Source: SCTD01 sp963781675
Lineage (GTDB): Bacteria > Actinomycetota > Actinomycetes > Mycobacteriales > SCTD01
NCBI GenBank assembly: GCA_963781675.1
Contig: CAWAGF010000005.1
Coordinates: forward strand, 186,001 to 250,000
Length of the DNA stretch: 64,000 nucleotides
Reading direction: 5' to 3'
Below are positions 26,086-35,280 of this stretch, in pieces. Each line of letters starts with the position of its first letter. Position 1 is the stretch's first letter. The notes below the pieces were generated by a model. That model was not told the DNA's origin and did not search any database. It saw only the letters and a program-made list of their open reading frames with translations. The translations under genes and the position numbers were made by a program.

Positions 26086-26106
26086 ACAACGTCCGTGGTC
26101 GTTACA
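26085..26106 (-). repeat. Right terminal inverted repeat of the IS element
   Basis: Ends GGTCGTTACA on the plus strand; complementary to the left end at 25021-25042 at 19 of 22 positions. It overlaps the last base of the transposase stop codon. Confidence 0.9.
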
Positions 26107-26107
26107 C

Positions 26108-26713
26108 CTAGCCCGGTCGCTTCGCCTGCGGGTGCGGCGTCTCGTGCCGAGCGAGCATCTCGACCAGCGTCGTGATCCGGCGCGCCCGCGTCTCGGGCCG
26201 CGCTGCCGTGGTCACGCGGTGGATGAGCGCGAAGCGGTTGGTGCGGGTCAGCACGGCGAACATCTCCTGCGCGCGCGGGTCGGCGGCGATCGCCGCCGCC
26301 AGGTCGTCCGGCACCTCGGCGGTCGCCTGCCCCTGGTAGGCCCGGTCCCACCGGCCGTCCGCCTTGGCGGCCTCCACCGCGGCGCGCCCCGCGGGCGTCA
26401 TCCGGCCCTCCTGCTCGAGCCGCGCCACGTGCTCGACGTTGCGCGCCGACCAGATGCTGCGGGCCCGCCGGGGGGTCATCCGCTGCAGCGAGCTCTGCGC
26501 GTCCCGCGCCCGCCCCTGGCCGTCGATCCAGCCGAAGCAGAGCGCCTCGTCCAGCGCCTCGGCGTACGTCAGCGTCGTGACCGAGCCACCCTTCTTGTGC
26601 AGGACGAGCCAGACGCCGGGCGAGTCCGCGTGGTGCTGCTCCAGCCAGGCGCGCCAGGCAGCGGCGTCGGCGACGAGCAGCTCCTCGAGGTCGGTCGGCA
26701 CGGGAGGGAGCAT
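26108..26713 (-). CDS. YdeI/OmpD-associated family protein
   Basis: A cytoplasmic 201-residue protein of the YdeI family (sometimes annotated as bacteriocin-protection or OmpD-associated), biochemical role unknown. Recognisable stretches are WRAWLEQHHADSPGVWLVLHKKG, LTYAEALDEALCFGWIDGQ, MTPRRARSIWSARNVEHVARLEQEGRM and the C-terminal DDLAAAIAADPRAQEMFAVLTRTNRFALIHRV. Its stop codon lies two bases beyond the IS element, so before the insertion its stop overlapped that of the GNAT gene. Confidence 0.82.
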   Translation of the reverse strand: MLPPVPTDLEELLVADAAAWRAWLEQHHADSPGVWLVLHKKGGSVTTLTYAEALDEALCFGWIDGQGRARDAQSSLQRMTPRRARSIWSARNVEHVARLEQEGRMTPAGRAAVEAAKADGRWDRAYQGQATAEVPDDLAAAIAADPRAQEMFAVLTRTNRFALIHRVTTAARPETRARRITTLVEMLARHETPHPQAKRPG

Positions 26714-27031
26714 CGCAGGGGGCGGGTTCCCTCGTCAGGTGGTCGCCGTCGGTGCGGGCGGCCGCCGGGCGGCGGTGCGCGGGAGCGGTGCGCGGGAGCG
26801 GTGCCCTGGACAGACCTCCTGCTCCAGGCCGCGTCCTCGGTCGGCGGTCGGCTGGTGGGTTGCGGTCGAGCTGCGGTCCTCATCAGCAGCCGCGGGTCGT
26901 TGACCGCGTGGCGCGACGACGGCACCGGGCCGGAGCAGACCTGACGTCGGGCACCCGCACCCTTGAGAACCGCTACTGCACAGGCACTTTGATGCTTCGG
27001 AACTGTCGGAGGTCGACCGTAGGTTCTAGGC
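26714..27031. other. Intergenic region with a short tandem repeat
   Basis: 318 bases between the divergent YdeI and HNH genes. A 13-base unit GGTGCGCGGGAGC occurs twice in tandem at 26774-26799, followed by a third partial copy. The 3' part, about 26960-27031, is less GC-rich and is where the HNH gene promoter would be expected; TTGAGA at about 26964 is a possible -35 element. I see no coding potential or RNA gene here. Confidence 0.5.
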
Positions 27032-28736
27032 ATGGCAGCAGGTCAGAGCGTGCTTGCGGTGGCGGCGGACGTCGCTGCGCTGGACGCGCTCGCGGAGCAG
27101 CTGTCGGTGCTGGAGCTGTCCCGCGGCGCAGCGCACGTGGTGCAGCTCCGGGTGCTGCTGCAGCTCGAAGCCGTCGGCCGCTCGGCCGGGATGGACCTGG
27201 CGACGGTCGCCCACGCCGCGCTGGCCCTGGGCTGCTCGGAGCACCGCGCCGGCCGGCTGCTCGCGCAGGCACACGGCCTCGGGGAGCTGCCCGGCGCGCT
27301 GGAGGCCCTCGAGTGCGGGCTGCTGACGGTGGAGCAGGCCGACACCGTCGTCGAGCAGCTGACGCCGCTGCCGTTCCCGGTGCGGCTGCTGGTCTGGCAG
27401 CGCCTGCAGCACCGGCTGTCCGGGTGCGACGGGGCGCTGCCGCCGGCGCGGCTCGCGGAGCTGCTCCGGCGCTGGGTCATCGCGGCCGACCCGGCCGACG
27501 CGGTGCAGCGTCGGCAGCAGGCACGGGCTGGGCGCCGGCTGGACTACCGGCGGCGCGTGGACGGGCTGAACGACCTGTTCGCCCTGGGCCTGGACGGCCC
27601 GGACACCCAGGCGATCCTGTCCCGCGTGCGCGACCGGGCGCACCCGGTCGGGCCCGACGACGACCGGACCGCCGACCAGCGACGGCTCGACGCGTTCACC
27701 GACCTGCTGCTCGGGCGTGACCCACTGCCGCTGCACGACCCGCACGACCCCCTGGACCCCCTGGACCTGCTGGACCCGCCGCCGGCTACGACGTGCCGCG
27801 GCCCGGCAGGCGGTGGCAGGGCCGCGTGCGGCTGCTGGCCCGGTGCACCGGTGCCGTGCGGCGCCGAGCTGCTCGTCCACGTCAGCCTCCCGACCGCCCT
27901 CGGCCTCAGCCACGAGCCGGCCGAGCTCGTCGGACACGGACCGCTCGAACCCGACCTGCTCGCGGCGCTCCTGCTCGCCCGACCGCGGCTGCGCCCGGTC
28001 TGGGTCGACGAGCAGGGCGTGCCGGTCGCCGTCGGAGCGCGCGCCCACGCCGTGCCCGTGCGGGACGACCCCGCAGCAGTCCGCCAGGCACTGCTCGACC
28101 TCACCGCGCAGCCACCACCGCAACGGCTGCACCCCCGACACCCGGACGACCACCCACCGCCACCAGACGGAACTGCCTGTCAAGACGCGCCGCCCCAGCC
28201 CGCCACCGACCGCGCGCACCCCGCCGGCACGCCGGGCAGCTACCGCCTGCCCCGCGACCTGCAGCGGCTCATCGACGTGCGCAGCCCGCGCTGCGAGTGG
28301 CCGGGCTGCGGAGCACGCGCCGTCCGCTGCGACGCCGAGCACGACCTCGCCTGGCCAGCCGGAGCGACCTGCGCCTGCAACCTCGGGCCGTGCTGCCGCC
28401 GGCACCACCGCATCAAGCAGCAGGGCTGGACCAAGACCCGCAGCAGCAACGGCGTCACCTGGACCAGCCCCGGCCGCGGCCGCAGCTGGCTCAGCCCCAG
28501 CCAGCACCAGACACCCGCGGCACTCGCCGAAGCCGCAGCGGCGCCGAGCCCCGAGCTGCGCCGCGGCAACCGCAGCGGTACAAGGTCAGACGGAGGGACG
28601 TGCGCGCCGCCGCGACGACGCGCTCGACCAGGCCGCCCCGGTCGCCGAGCCGGGCGACCACCTCCGCGAGCACCTGCTGGCCGGCGACTCCCGCTGGACC
28701 CTCGACCTCGACGACCCCTACGTCTGGCTCGAGTAG
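27032..28736 (+). CDS. 13E12-repeat-type protein with DUF222 and HNH endonuclease domain, one frame change
   Basis: A member of the actinobacterial DUF222/HNH (REP13E12) family, often multicopy and linked to mobile DNA; its function is unproven. The N-terminal DUF222 region covers about residues 1-250 and includes MDLATVAHAALALGCSEHRAGRLL and DYRRRVDGLNDLFALGLDGPD. A variable Pro/His-rich middle follows. The HNH domain has CEWPGCGARAVRCDAEHDLA, then CNLGPCCRRHHRIKQQGW. Near 28580 the frame changes; the better C-terminus is in the next frame and ends DLDDPYVWLE at 28736. The ATG at 27032 is used. Confidence 0.82.
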
Positions 28737-28790
28737 CGGCAGGTCGGCATCGGGAACGTCGGACCGCCACGCGCCGAGTACCGTCCCGCC

Positions 28791-29177
28791 ATGGCTGACT
28801 GGGACGACGTACGCCGCCTGGCCCGCGCGCTGCCCGAGACCGCAGAGAAGAGCAGCTACGGCGGGGCGCCGTCGTGGACCGTGCGCGACAAGTCCTTCGC
28901 CTGGGAGCGGCCGCTGCGGCCGAAGGACCTGGCGGAGCTCGGCGAAGAAGCCCAGCAGGGACCGGTGCTCGGGGTGCGGGTGGCGGACGAGGGCGTCAAG
29001 CACGCGCTGGTCGCGGACCAGCCGAAGGTCTTCTTCACGACCAGCCACTTCGACGGCTACCCGGCGGTGCTGGTCCGCCTGGAGGCGATCGACGTCCAGC
29101 CGCTGCGCGAGCTGCTCACCGAGGCGTGGCTCGCGCGGGCGCCGAAGCGGCTCGCGAAGACGCTCGACCCGCCGTGA
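28791..29177 (+). CDS. MmcQ/YjbR family protein
   Basis: A small 128-residue protein with the MmcQ/YjbR (CyaY-like fold) pattern: DVRRLARALPETAEKSSYGG near the start, then SFAWERPLR, and near the end the HFDGYPAVLVRLEAI and LLTEAWLARAPKRLAKTL segment. Family members are thought to bind DNA, but the role is not established. Its TGA overlaps the GTG of the following methyltransferase gene (GTGA at 29174), so the two are probably translated together. Confidence 0.88.
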   Translation: MADWDDVRRLARALPETAEKSSYGGAPSWTVRDKSFAWERPLRPKDLAELGEEAQQGPVLGVRVADEGVKHALVADQPKVFFTTSHFDGYPAVLVRLEAIDVQPLRELLTEAWLARAPKRLAKTLDPP

Positions 29178-29926
29178 CCGCGCCCCCGCTCGCCGAGACG
29201 GTCGCCTCCTTCGACGCGCGGGCGCCGCGCTACGACGAGAGCCGGATGCACCGCGAGGTCGCGCTGCTGGTCGCCGACGAGGCCCACCCGCAGCCGGATG
29301 ACGTGCTCCTCGACCTCGCGGGCGGCACCGGGCTGGTGGCACGGGCAGCGCTGCCGAAGCTGGCGTCGGCGGTGGTGCTGGACGCCTCCCTCGGCATGCT
29401 CCGGCAGGCAGGAGCAGCCGGGCCGCGGCTGCACCTCGTGCGGGCGGACGCCCATCACGTGCCGCTGCGCAGCGCGAGCGTCGACATCGTCACCTGCGTC
29501 ACCGCGCTGCACCTGCTGGCCGACCCCGTGCAGGCGCTGCGGGAGGCCGCGCGGGTCTGCCGGCCGGGAGGGCGCGTGCTCTTCACGACGTGGGCGGCTG
29601 GCGGCTGGAGCACCGGCCGGCTGCTCCGGGACGCCGCCGCGCGTGAGGGGATCACGATCGCGGACCCGAGCCTGGCGACCGGCACTCCCGCGTCCGCCGG
29701 GGACCTCGCCAGGAGCAGCGGTCTGGTCGTGCAGGGCGTGACGGAGCTGCGCGTGAGCGAGCCGCTGCCGGAGCCGGCACGGGTCTGGGAGCACGTGACA
29801 CGCGACCGGCCGGAGGCGAGGACCGATGCGGTGCGGCGGCGGTTCGGGCAGGCGCTGACCGGCGAGGTCGAGCACGTCCTGCTCCTGGTCGTGGCGCGCC
29901 CTCAGACCTCGAGCCCGAGCCGGTAG
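29174..29926 (+). CDS. Class I SAM-dependent methyltransferase
   Basis: A 250-residue UbiE/Methyltransf_11-type enzyme. Motif I is VLLDLAGGTGLVARAAL at about residues 43-59, motif II around VVLDASLGMLRQA, and the post-motif DIVTCVTALHLLADPVQALREAARVCRPGGRVLF is typical. The substrate cannot be inferred. The GTG at 29174 overlaps the MmcQ stop, and its 3' end overlaps the convergent exoribonuclease gene by 25 bases. Confidence 0.88.
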   Translation: MTAPPLAETVASFDARAPRYDESRMHREVALLVADEAHPQPDDVLLDLAGGTGLVARAALPKLASAVVLDASLGMLRQAGAAGPRLHLVRADAHHVPLRSASVDIVTCVTALHLLADPVQALREAARVCRPGGRVLFTTWAAGGWSTGRLLRDAAAREGITIADPSLATGTPASAGDLARSSGLVVQGVTELRVSEPLPEPARVWEHVTRDRPEARTDAVRRRFGQALTGEVEHVLLLVVARPQTSSPSR

Positions 29927-30393
29927 GCCCGCTCCGCCAGCGCCTCCCAGCGCACCTTCACGTGGCGCGCGTCGTCCAGCGCGTGGTGCAGCCCGTCGGC
30001 CTGCTTCGGCAGCGCCGGGCGGCCGAGGTGCTCCCACAGCTGGCGCACGTCCAGGGTGAAGCGCGGCACCGCCCGCGGCAGCTCCGGCATCGAGCCCCAC
30101 AGCTGGCAGAGCGCCACGTGGTCGTACGCGCCGTACCAGGCCCAGAGCACCGGCTCCGGGCCGAGGAAGTCGAGCAGCGACGCGCGCAGCTCGGCGCGCG
30201 ACCTCCACGCCGGGTCGGCGGCCGGCGGCAGCTGCGGCAGCACGTGCTGCTTCACCCACGGGTGCGCGGCGTCCGCGTCGAACTCCGTGGAGACGGCGTA
30301 GAACTCGCGGCCGTCCTCCGCCACCGCCCCCAGCGAGACGAGCCCGATGTCGGGAGCGGTCGTCGAGAACTCCGCGTCGTACCAGATCCTCAT
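29902..30393 (-). CDS. 3'-5' exoribonuclease of the Rv2179c type (polyadenylate-specific exoribonuclease AS)
   Basis: A 163-residue RNase-T/DEDD-fold nuclease. It begins MRIWYDAEFSTTAPDIGLVSLGAV, with the Asp and Glu of motif I in YDAEF. It has AWYGAYDHVALCQLWG in the middle and ends with HHALDDARHVKVRW, the final DEDD-type motif. M. tuberculosis Rv2179c, a characterised member, is the neighbour of class II DAHP synthase; here the two are about 8 kb apart, so the cluster has been rearranged or interrupted. It is divergent from the NAGGN operon with an 83-base gap. Confidence 0.85.
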   Translation of the reverse strand: MRIWYDAEFSTTAPDIGLVSLGAVAEDGREFYAVSTEFDADAAHPWVKQHVLPQLPPAADPAWRSRAELRASLLDFLGPEPVLWAWYGAYDHVALCQLWGSMPELPRAVPRFTLDVRQLWEHLGRPALPKQADGLHHALDDARHVKVRWEALAERAYRLGLEV

Positions 30394-30476
30394 GGTCGCT
30401 CCAGTGTGCCCGGTCTCGCGTTTAGGCCCGCTACCAGCGAGAACGATCACGGGACACCGATCGAGGGGGGCTCCAC

Positions 30477-32252
30477 GTGTGCGGGCTCAGCGGCGAGGTC
30501 CGCCGCGACGGCAAGGCGGCCGACGTCGCAGCAGTGGCGCGCATGACCGCCACCATGGACGACCGCGGCCCGGACGGGACCGGCGTCTGGTCGGCCGGCC
30601 CGGTGGCGCTCGGGCACCGGCGGCTGAAGGTGGTCGACCTCACCGAGCACGCCGCCCAGCCGATGGTCGACAGCGCGCTCGGGCTGACGGCCGTCTTCAA
30701 CGGGATGATCTACAACTACCCCCAGCTTCGCGACGAGCTGGAGGGGCTCGGCCACCGCTTCTTCTCGCACGGCGACACCGAGGTCGTCCTCAAGGCCTAC
30801 GCGCAGTGGGGCGAGTCCTTCGTCGACCGGCTGCTCGGGATGTTCGCCGTCGTCATCGTCGAGCGCGACAGCGGCCGCGTGCTGATGGCCCGTGACCGGC
30901 TCGGGATCAAGCCGCTCTACCTGGCCGAGGTGCCGGGGGCGCTGCGCTTCGCCAGCACGCTGCAGGCGCTGCTCGCCGGCGGCGGCGTCGACACGAGCAT
31001 CGACCGCGTCGCCCTGCACCACTACCTGTCGTTCCACTCCGTCGTGCCGGCGCCGCACACGATCCTGCAGGGCGTCCGCAAGCTCCCGCCGGCGACGGTG
31101 CGTGTCGTCGAGCCGGACGGCACGAGCCGCGAGCACCGCTACTGGGCGCCGCCGTACGTCCGCGACGACAGCAAGAAGGGCTGGTCCGCGCAGGACTGGG
31201 AGGAGGCGGTCCTCGACGCGCTGCGCCTCGCGGTGAAGCGCCGGATGGTGTCCGACGTCGAGGTCGGCGTGCTGCTCTCCGGCGGCGTCGACTCGAGCCT
31301 GGTCGTCGGCCTGCTGGCCGAGCAGGGGCAGCAGGGGCTCCGCACCTTCAGCATCGGCTTCGAGGCCGTGGGCGGGCGCAGCGGTGACGAGTTCGTCTAC
31401 TCCGACCTCATCGCGGAGCGCTTCGACACCCAGCACATGAAGATGCTCGTCACCCCGGACCGGGTGCTGCCAGCGCTGGACCGCGCCGTCGGCGCGATGA
31501 GCGAGCCGATGGTCAGCCACGACGTCGTCGCCTTCTACCTGCTCTCCGAGGAGGTCTCGAAGCACGTCAAGGTCGTGCAGTCCGGTCAGGGCGCCGACGA
31601 GGTCTTCGCCGGCTACCACTGGTACCCGCCGATGCTCGGCGCGACGGACCCGCTCGGCACGTACGAGAAGGCGTTCTTCGACCGCGACGACGCGGGCGTG
31701 CGCGCCCTGCTGCAGCAGGAGTGGCACGCCGAGCGCGACGAGAGCCGCCGCTTCGTGGAGGAGCACTTCGCCCGCGAGGGGGCCGAGTCCCCGCTGGACA
31801 GGGCGCTGCGCCTCGACACCGAGGTCATGCTGGTGGACGACCCGGTGAAGCGGGTCGACAACACGACGATGTCGTTCGGGCTCGAGGCCCGGGTGCCGTT
31901 CCTCGACCACGAGCTGGTCGAGCTCGCCGCCCTCTGCCCACCGGAGCTGAAGACCGCGCACGGCGGCAAGGGCGTGCTCAAGCAGGCCGCGCGCCGGGTC
32001 ATCCCGAGCGAGGTCATCGACCGGCCGAAGGGCTACTTCCCGGTGCCCGCGCTCACCCACCTCGAGGGCGGGTTCCTCGAGCGGGTCCGCGACGCGCTGA
32101 CCGCGCCGGCGGCCAAGGAGCGCGGGCTGTTCCGCCCGGAGGTCGTCGACCGGATGCTCACCGAGCCCAACGCAGCACTCACCCCCCTCGGGGGCAACCC
32201 GCTGTGGCAGCTCGCCCTGCTCGAGATGTGGCTGCAGGGCCGGGACCTCTGA
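30477..32252 (+). CDS. N-acetylglutaminylglutamine amidotransferase (asparagine-synthase-like, NAGGN pathway)
   Basis: This enzyme makes the C-terminal amide of the dipeptide osmolyte N-acetylglutaminylglutamine amide. The 591-residue protein has an N-terminal Ntn glutaminase domain with Cys2 (MCGLSGEV) and an asparagine-synthase domain whose PP-loop is GVLLSGGVDSSLVVG at about residue 265. Other landmarks are SGQGADEVFAGYHWYPP and GLEARVPFLDHELVELA. The NAGGN assignment, rather than AsnB, rests on its two downstream partners. It starts at GTG 30477 behind GAGGGGGG and is followed after two bases by the synthetase gene. Confidence 0.9.
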   Translation: MCGLSGEVRRDGKAADVAAVARMTATMDDRGPDGTGVWSAGPVALGHRRLKVVDLTEHAAQPMVDSALGLTAVFNGMIYNYPQLRDELEGLGHRFFSHGDTEVVLKAYAQWGESFVDRLLGMFAVVIVERDSGRVLMARDRLGIKPLYLAEVPGALRFASTLQALLAGGGVDTSIDRVALHHYLSFHSVVPAPHTILQGVRKLPPATVRVVEPDGTSREHRYWAPPYVRDDSKKGWSAQDWEEAVLDALRLAVKRRMVSDVEVGVLLSGGVDSSLVVGLLAEQGQQGLRTFSIGFEAVGGRSGDEFVYSDLIAERFDTQHMKMLVTPDRVLPALDRAVGAMSEPMVSHDVVAFYLLSEEVSKHVKVVQSGQGADEVFAGYHWYPPMLGATDPLGTYEKAFFDRDDAGVRALLQQEWHAERDESRRFVEEHFAREGAESPLDRALRLDTEVMLVDDPVKRVDNTTMSFGLEARVPFLDHELVELAALCPPELKTAHGGKGVLKQAARRVIPSEVIDRPKGYFPVPALTHLEGGFLERVRDALTAPAAKERGLFRPEVVDRMLTEPNAALTPLGGNPLWQLALLEMWLQGRDL

Positions 32253-32254
32253 CG

Positions 32255-33979
32255 GTGGACACGCACCACACCGGGGACTTCAGCACCCGCTGGCACCACC
32301 TGTCGGGCGACCTGCCCGAGGGCGTGCAGGGCGACGTCGTGCTCGACTGCGGCTGGGGGCGCATCGTCTTCGGCCAGACCTTCACCTCCGCCGAGCGGCT
32401 GCGCGCCGCCCTGCGCGGCGAGGCCAGCGGGCACCGCGACATCTGCATCTACCCGCGCGAGCCGCACGTGCTGGTGGCGCAGGCGCCGAGCGAGCTGTTC
32501 TTCGACCCGTCGCACACCTACCGGCTCGACCTGTCCGCCTACGGCCCCGGCCGCACCAGCGCCGCGACCGTGCGGCCGCTGCGCGACGCCCGCGACGTCG
32601 CCGCCGTCAACGCCGTCTACGCGACCGCGGGCATGCTCCAGGCCGAGCCGTCGCTGGTGCTCGCGAACGCCGAGGACGACGTCTTCACCTACCTGGTGGC
32701 GGAGGAGCCGGGCACCGGCCGCATCGTCGGCACGGTCACCGGCGTCGACCACGTGCAGGCCTTCGGCGACCCGGAGCAGGGCACCAGCCTGTGGTGCCTC
32801 GCCGTCGACCCGCAGAGCCGGCTGGCCGGGGTCGGCGAGCACCTGACCCGCGCGCTTGCGGAGCACTACGCCGGCCGCGGCCGGGCGTACGTCGACCTCT
32901 CGGTGCTGCACGACAACCGCAAGGCCATCGACCTGTACGAGCGGGTCGGCTTCGTGCGCGTGCCGGTGCTGGCGCTCAAGCGCAAGAACACCATCAACGA
33001 GCGGCTCTTCGTGGCACCGCCGTCGGAGGAGTACCGCCGGCTCAACCCCTACGCGCGCATCATCGCGGACGAGGCCCGCCGCCGCGGGATCGCCGTCGAG
33101 GTGCTCGACGCGGAGTGGGGCGAGCTGCGGCTGAGCCACGCCGGCCGCAGCATCGTCGCGCGGGAGTCGCTGTCCGAGCTGACGACCGCGGTGGCGATGT
33201 CGCGCTGCGACGACAAGCGCGTGACCCGCCGCATCGCGGAACGGGCCGGGCTCGCCGTCCCCCGCGGCCGGACCGCCACCGGGGACCACTGCGACGCCGA
33301 CTTCCTCGCCGAGGTCGGCGAGGTCGTGGTGAAGCCCGCGCGGGGCGAGCAGGGCAAGGGCATCACCGTCGGCGTCCGCGACCCGGACGAGCTGCGCGCC
33401 GCTGTCACCCTCGCGCGGCAGCACTGCCCCGAGGTCCTGCTCGAGGAGCTCGTCGCCGGCCAGGACCTGCGCGTCGTCGTCATCGGTCACGAGGTGGTCG
33501 CCGCCGCGGTGCGCAAGCCGGCGTCGGTCGTCGGCGACGGGCGCAGCACGGTTCGCGAGCTCATCGCCGCCCAGAGCCGGCGTCGTGCGGCGGCGACCGG
33601 CGGCGAGTCCCGCATCCCGATGGACGACGGGACCGAGGCGACGGTGCGCGCCCACGGCCACGAGATGGACGACGTGCTGGGCGTCGGCGAGGAGCTGGAG
33701 GTGCGGCGCACGGCGAACCTCCACACGGGTGGCACGATCCACGACGTGACCGACCTGCTGCACCCTGCCCTCGTGACCGCGTCCGTCCGCGCCAGCCGCG
33801 CCCTTGACATCCCCGTCACCGGCCTGGACTTCCTCGTGCCGGACGTCGCCGGCCCCGAGCACGTCCTCATCGAGGCGAACGAGCGGCCGGGGCTGGCCAA
33901 CCACCAGCCGCAGCCCACTGCCGAGCGCTTCGTGGACCTGCTCTTCCCGGAGACGACCGCCCTCGCGAGCGGCTCGTGA
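32255..33979 (+). CDS. N-acetylglutaminylglutamine synthetase (GNAT plus ATP-grasp)
   Basis: This enzyme is predicted to acetylate and join glutamine residues to build the NAGGN backbone. The 574-residue protein has an N-terminal GNAT domain (about 105-250, with LWCLAVDPQSRLAGVGEHLTRAL and VLHDNRKAIDLYERVGF) and a C-terminal ATP-grasp domain (about 300-565, with VVVKPARGEQGKGITVGV and VLLEELVAGQDLRVVVIG, ending VLIEANERPGLANHQ). This two-domain order is diagnostic of the NAGGN synthetase family. GTG 32255 lies two bases after the upstream stop, and the gene's stop overlaps the peptidase start (GTGA). Confidence 0.9.
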   Translation: MDTHHTGDFSTRWHHLSGDLPEGVQGDVVLDCGWGRIVFGQTFTSAERLRAALRGEASGHRDICIYPREPHVLVAQAPSELFFDPSHTYRLDLSAYGPGRTSAATVRPLRDARDVAAVNAVYATAGMLQAEPSLVLANAEDDVFTYLVAEEPGTGRIVGTVTGVDHVQAFGDPEQGTSLWCLAVDPQSRLAGVGEHLTRALAEHYAGRGRAYVDLSVLHDNRKAIDLYERVGFVRVPVLALKRKNTINERLFVAPPSEEYRRLNPYARIIADEARRRGIAVEVLDAEWGELRLSHAGRSIVARESLSELTTAVAMSRCDDKRVTRRIAERAGLAVPRGRTATGDHCDADFLAEVGEVVVKPARGEQGKGITVGVRDPDELRAAVTLARQHCPEVLLEELVAGQDLRVVVIGHEVVAAAVRKPASVVGDGRSTVRELIAAQSRRRAAATGGESRIPMDDGTEATVRAHGHEMDDVLGVGEELEVRRTANLHTGGTIHDVTDLLHPALVTASVRASRALDIPVTGLDFLVPDVAGPEHVLIEANERPGLANHQPQPTAERFVDLLFPETTALASGS

Positions 33980-35175
33980 GCCAGCCGCCCCCCGGCGGGG
34001 TGAGCACGGCTGTCGTGCAGAAGCTGCCGATCGACATGGAGTACGTCCAGGACGTGCTCATCCACCTGCTCCGCACGCCGAGCCCGACGGGCCGCACCGA
34101 CGAGGTGGTGCAGTACATCGGCGAGCTGCTGATGGACCTCGGGATGGACCTCACCGTCACCCGCCGCGGTCTGCTGAACGCCACCCTGCCCGGCAAGCGC
34201 ACCCGCCCCGACCGCGCGATCGTCGTGCACGCAGACACGATCGGCTGCATGGTGACGCGGCTCAAGGACAACGGCCGGCTCGAGGTCACCCCGCTCGGCA
34301 CGCACTCCGCCCGCTTCGCCGAGGGCGCGCACGTCACGATCTTCACCGACGCCGACAAGACCTACACCGGCACCGTGCTGCCGCTCAAGAGCAGCGGCCA
34401 CCAGTACGGCGACGAGGTCGACACGCAGGGCATCGGCTGGCCGCTGGTCGAGGTCCGCGTGGACGAGCCGGTCGACGACGTCGTCGGCCTGATGTCCCTC
34501 GGCCTCCAGGTCGGCGACTTCGTGGCGCTCGACGCCAACCCGATGCTCACGCCTGCGGGGTACGTGAAGAGCCGCCACCTCGACGACAAGGCGGGCATCG
34601 CCGCGACGCTCGGCGCCTTCAAGTCGCTGATCGACGCGAGGGTCGCTCCGCTGGTCAGCGCGCACCTGCTCGTGACGATCGCCGAGGAGGTGGGTCACGG
34701 CGCCACGCACGGCCTGGACACCGACGTGTCCGAGATGATCGCGGTCGACAACGCGGTCGTCGCGCCCGGGCAGCAGTCGCGCGAGGAGTGCGCGAACATC
34801 GCGATGCTCGACAGCACAGGGCCTTTCGACTACCACTTCAGCCGGCGCCTGATCGCCCTGTGCGAGGAGCACGGCGTCCCGCACCGCCGCGACACGTTCC
34901 GCTACTACCGCTCGGACGCGGCCAGCGCGGTCGAGGCCGGGCTCGAGATGCGCACGGCGGTCGTCGGCTTCGGCGTCGACTCCTCGCACGGCCACGAGCG
35001 CACGCACCTCGACGGCGTGAAGCACGTCGCCGAGCTGCTGTCGCTCTACCTGCAGACCGACCTGACCTTCCCGGACTGGGACGCCACCGAGCGCGGGCCG
35101 CTGGAGGAGTTCCCCAGCCGCAGCGTCCAGCCCACGCCGCTGGAGGACCGCCGCCGGGCGGACGACGAGCCGTGA
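33976..35175 (+). CDS. M42-family metallopeptidase of the NAGGN system
   Basis: A 399-residue aminopeptidase-like protein that accompanies NAGGN biosynthesis genes; it may recycle the osmolyte, but its reaction is not established. Metal-site motifs are VVHADTIGCMV, SRHLDDKAGIAATLGAFKSL, TIAEEVGHGATHGL, IAVDNAV and GVDSSHGHERTH. It begins at GTG 33976, overlapping the synthetase stop by four bases. It ends the three-gene operon. M42 enzymes usually act on short peptides, consistent with a dipeptide-like substrate. Confidence 0.88.
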   Translation: MSQPPPGGVSTAVVQKLPIDMEYVQDVLIHLLRTPSPTGRTDEVVQYIGELLMDLGMDLTVTRRGLLNATLPGKRTRPDRAIVVHADTIGCMVTRLKDNGRLEVTPLGTHSARFAEGAHVTIFTDADKTYTGTVLPLKSSGHQYGDEVDTQGIGWPLVEVRVDEPVDDVVGLMSLGLQVGDFVALDANPMLTPAGYVKSRHLDDKAGIAATLGAFKSLIDARVAPLVSAHLLVTIAEEVGHGATHGLDTDVSEMIAVDNAVVAPGQQSREECANIAMLDSTGPFDYHFSRRLIALCEEHGVPHRRDTFRYYRSDAASAVEAGLEMRTAVVGFGVDSSHGHERTHLDGVKHVAELLSLYLQTDLTFPDWDATERGPLEEFPSRSVQPTPLEDRRRADDEP

Positions 35176-35280
35176 CCCGCACGCACTAGCGTCCGGCCCC
35201 ATGAGCGGAGCACGCGGGCGGTGCCTCGCGACGGAGGAGCGGGCGCGCCGGTCGCTTGCGGAGCGAAGTCAGGTGTTCAG

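Larger units (their letters stand above)
25021..26106 (+). mobile_element. IS481-family insertion sequence
   Basis: A 1086-base element with terminal inverted repeats of 22 bases (25021-25042 and 26085-26106) matching at 19 positions; both ends begin TGTAACGACCA. It encodes one transposase in two frames. The flanks carry CCTAG on both sides (with one extra A at the left junction), which looks like a 5-base target duplication. A 12-base perfect inverted repeat at 25067-25078/25112-25123 covers the transposase ribosome-binding site. Confidence 0.9.

Noticed and set aside
26774..26799. Tandem 13-base repeat as a regulatory array
   Set aside because: Only two full copies, in a GC-rich gap with no other sign of function.
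30414..30442. Inverted repeat TCTCGC-N17-GCGAGA between the exoribonuclease and NAGGN genes
   Set aside because: Six-base arms with a 17-base spacer are expected by chance in this composition; kept only as a place to look for an osmotic-stress operator.
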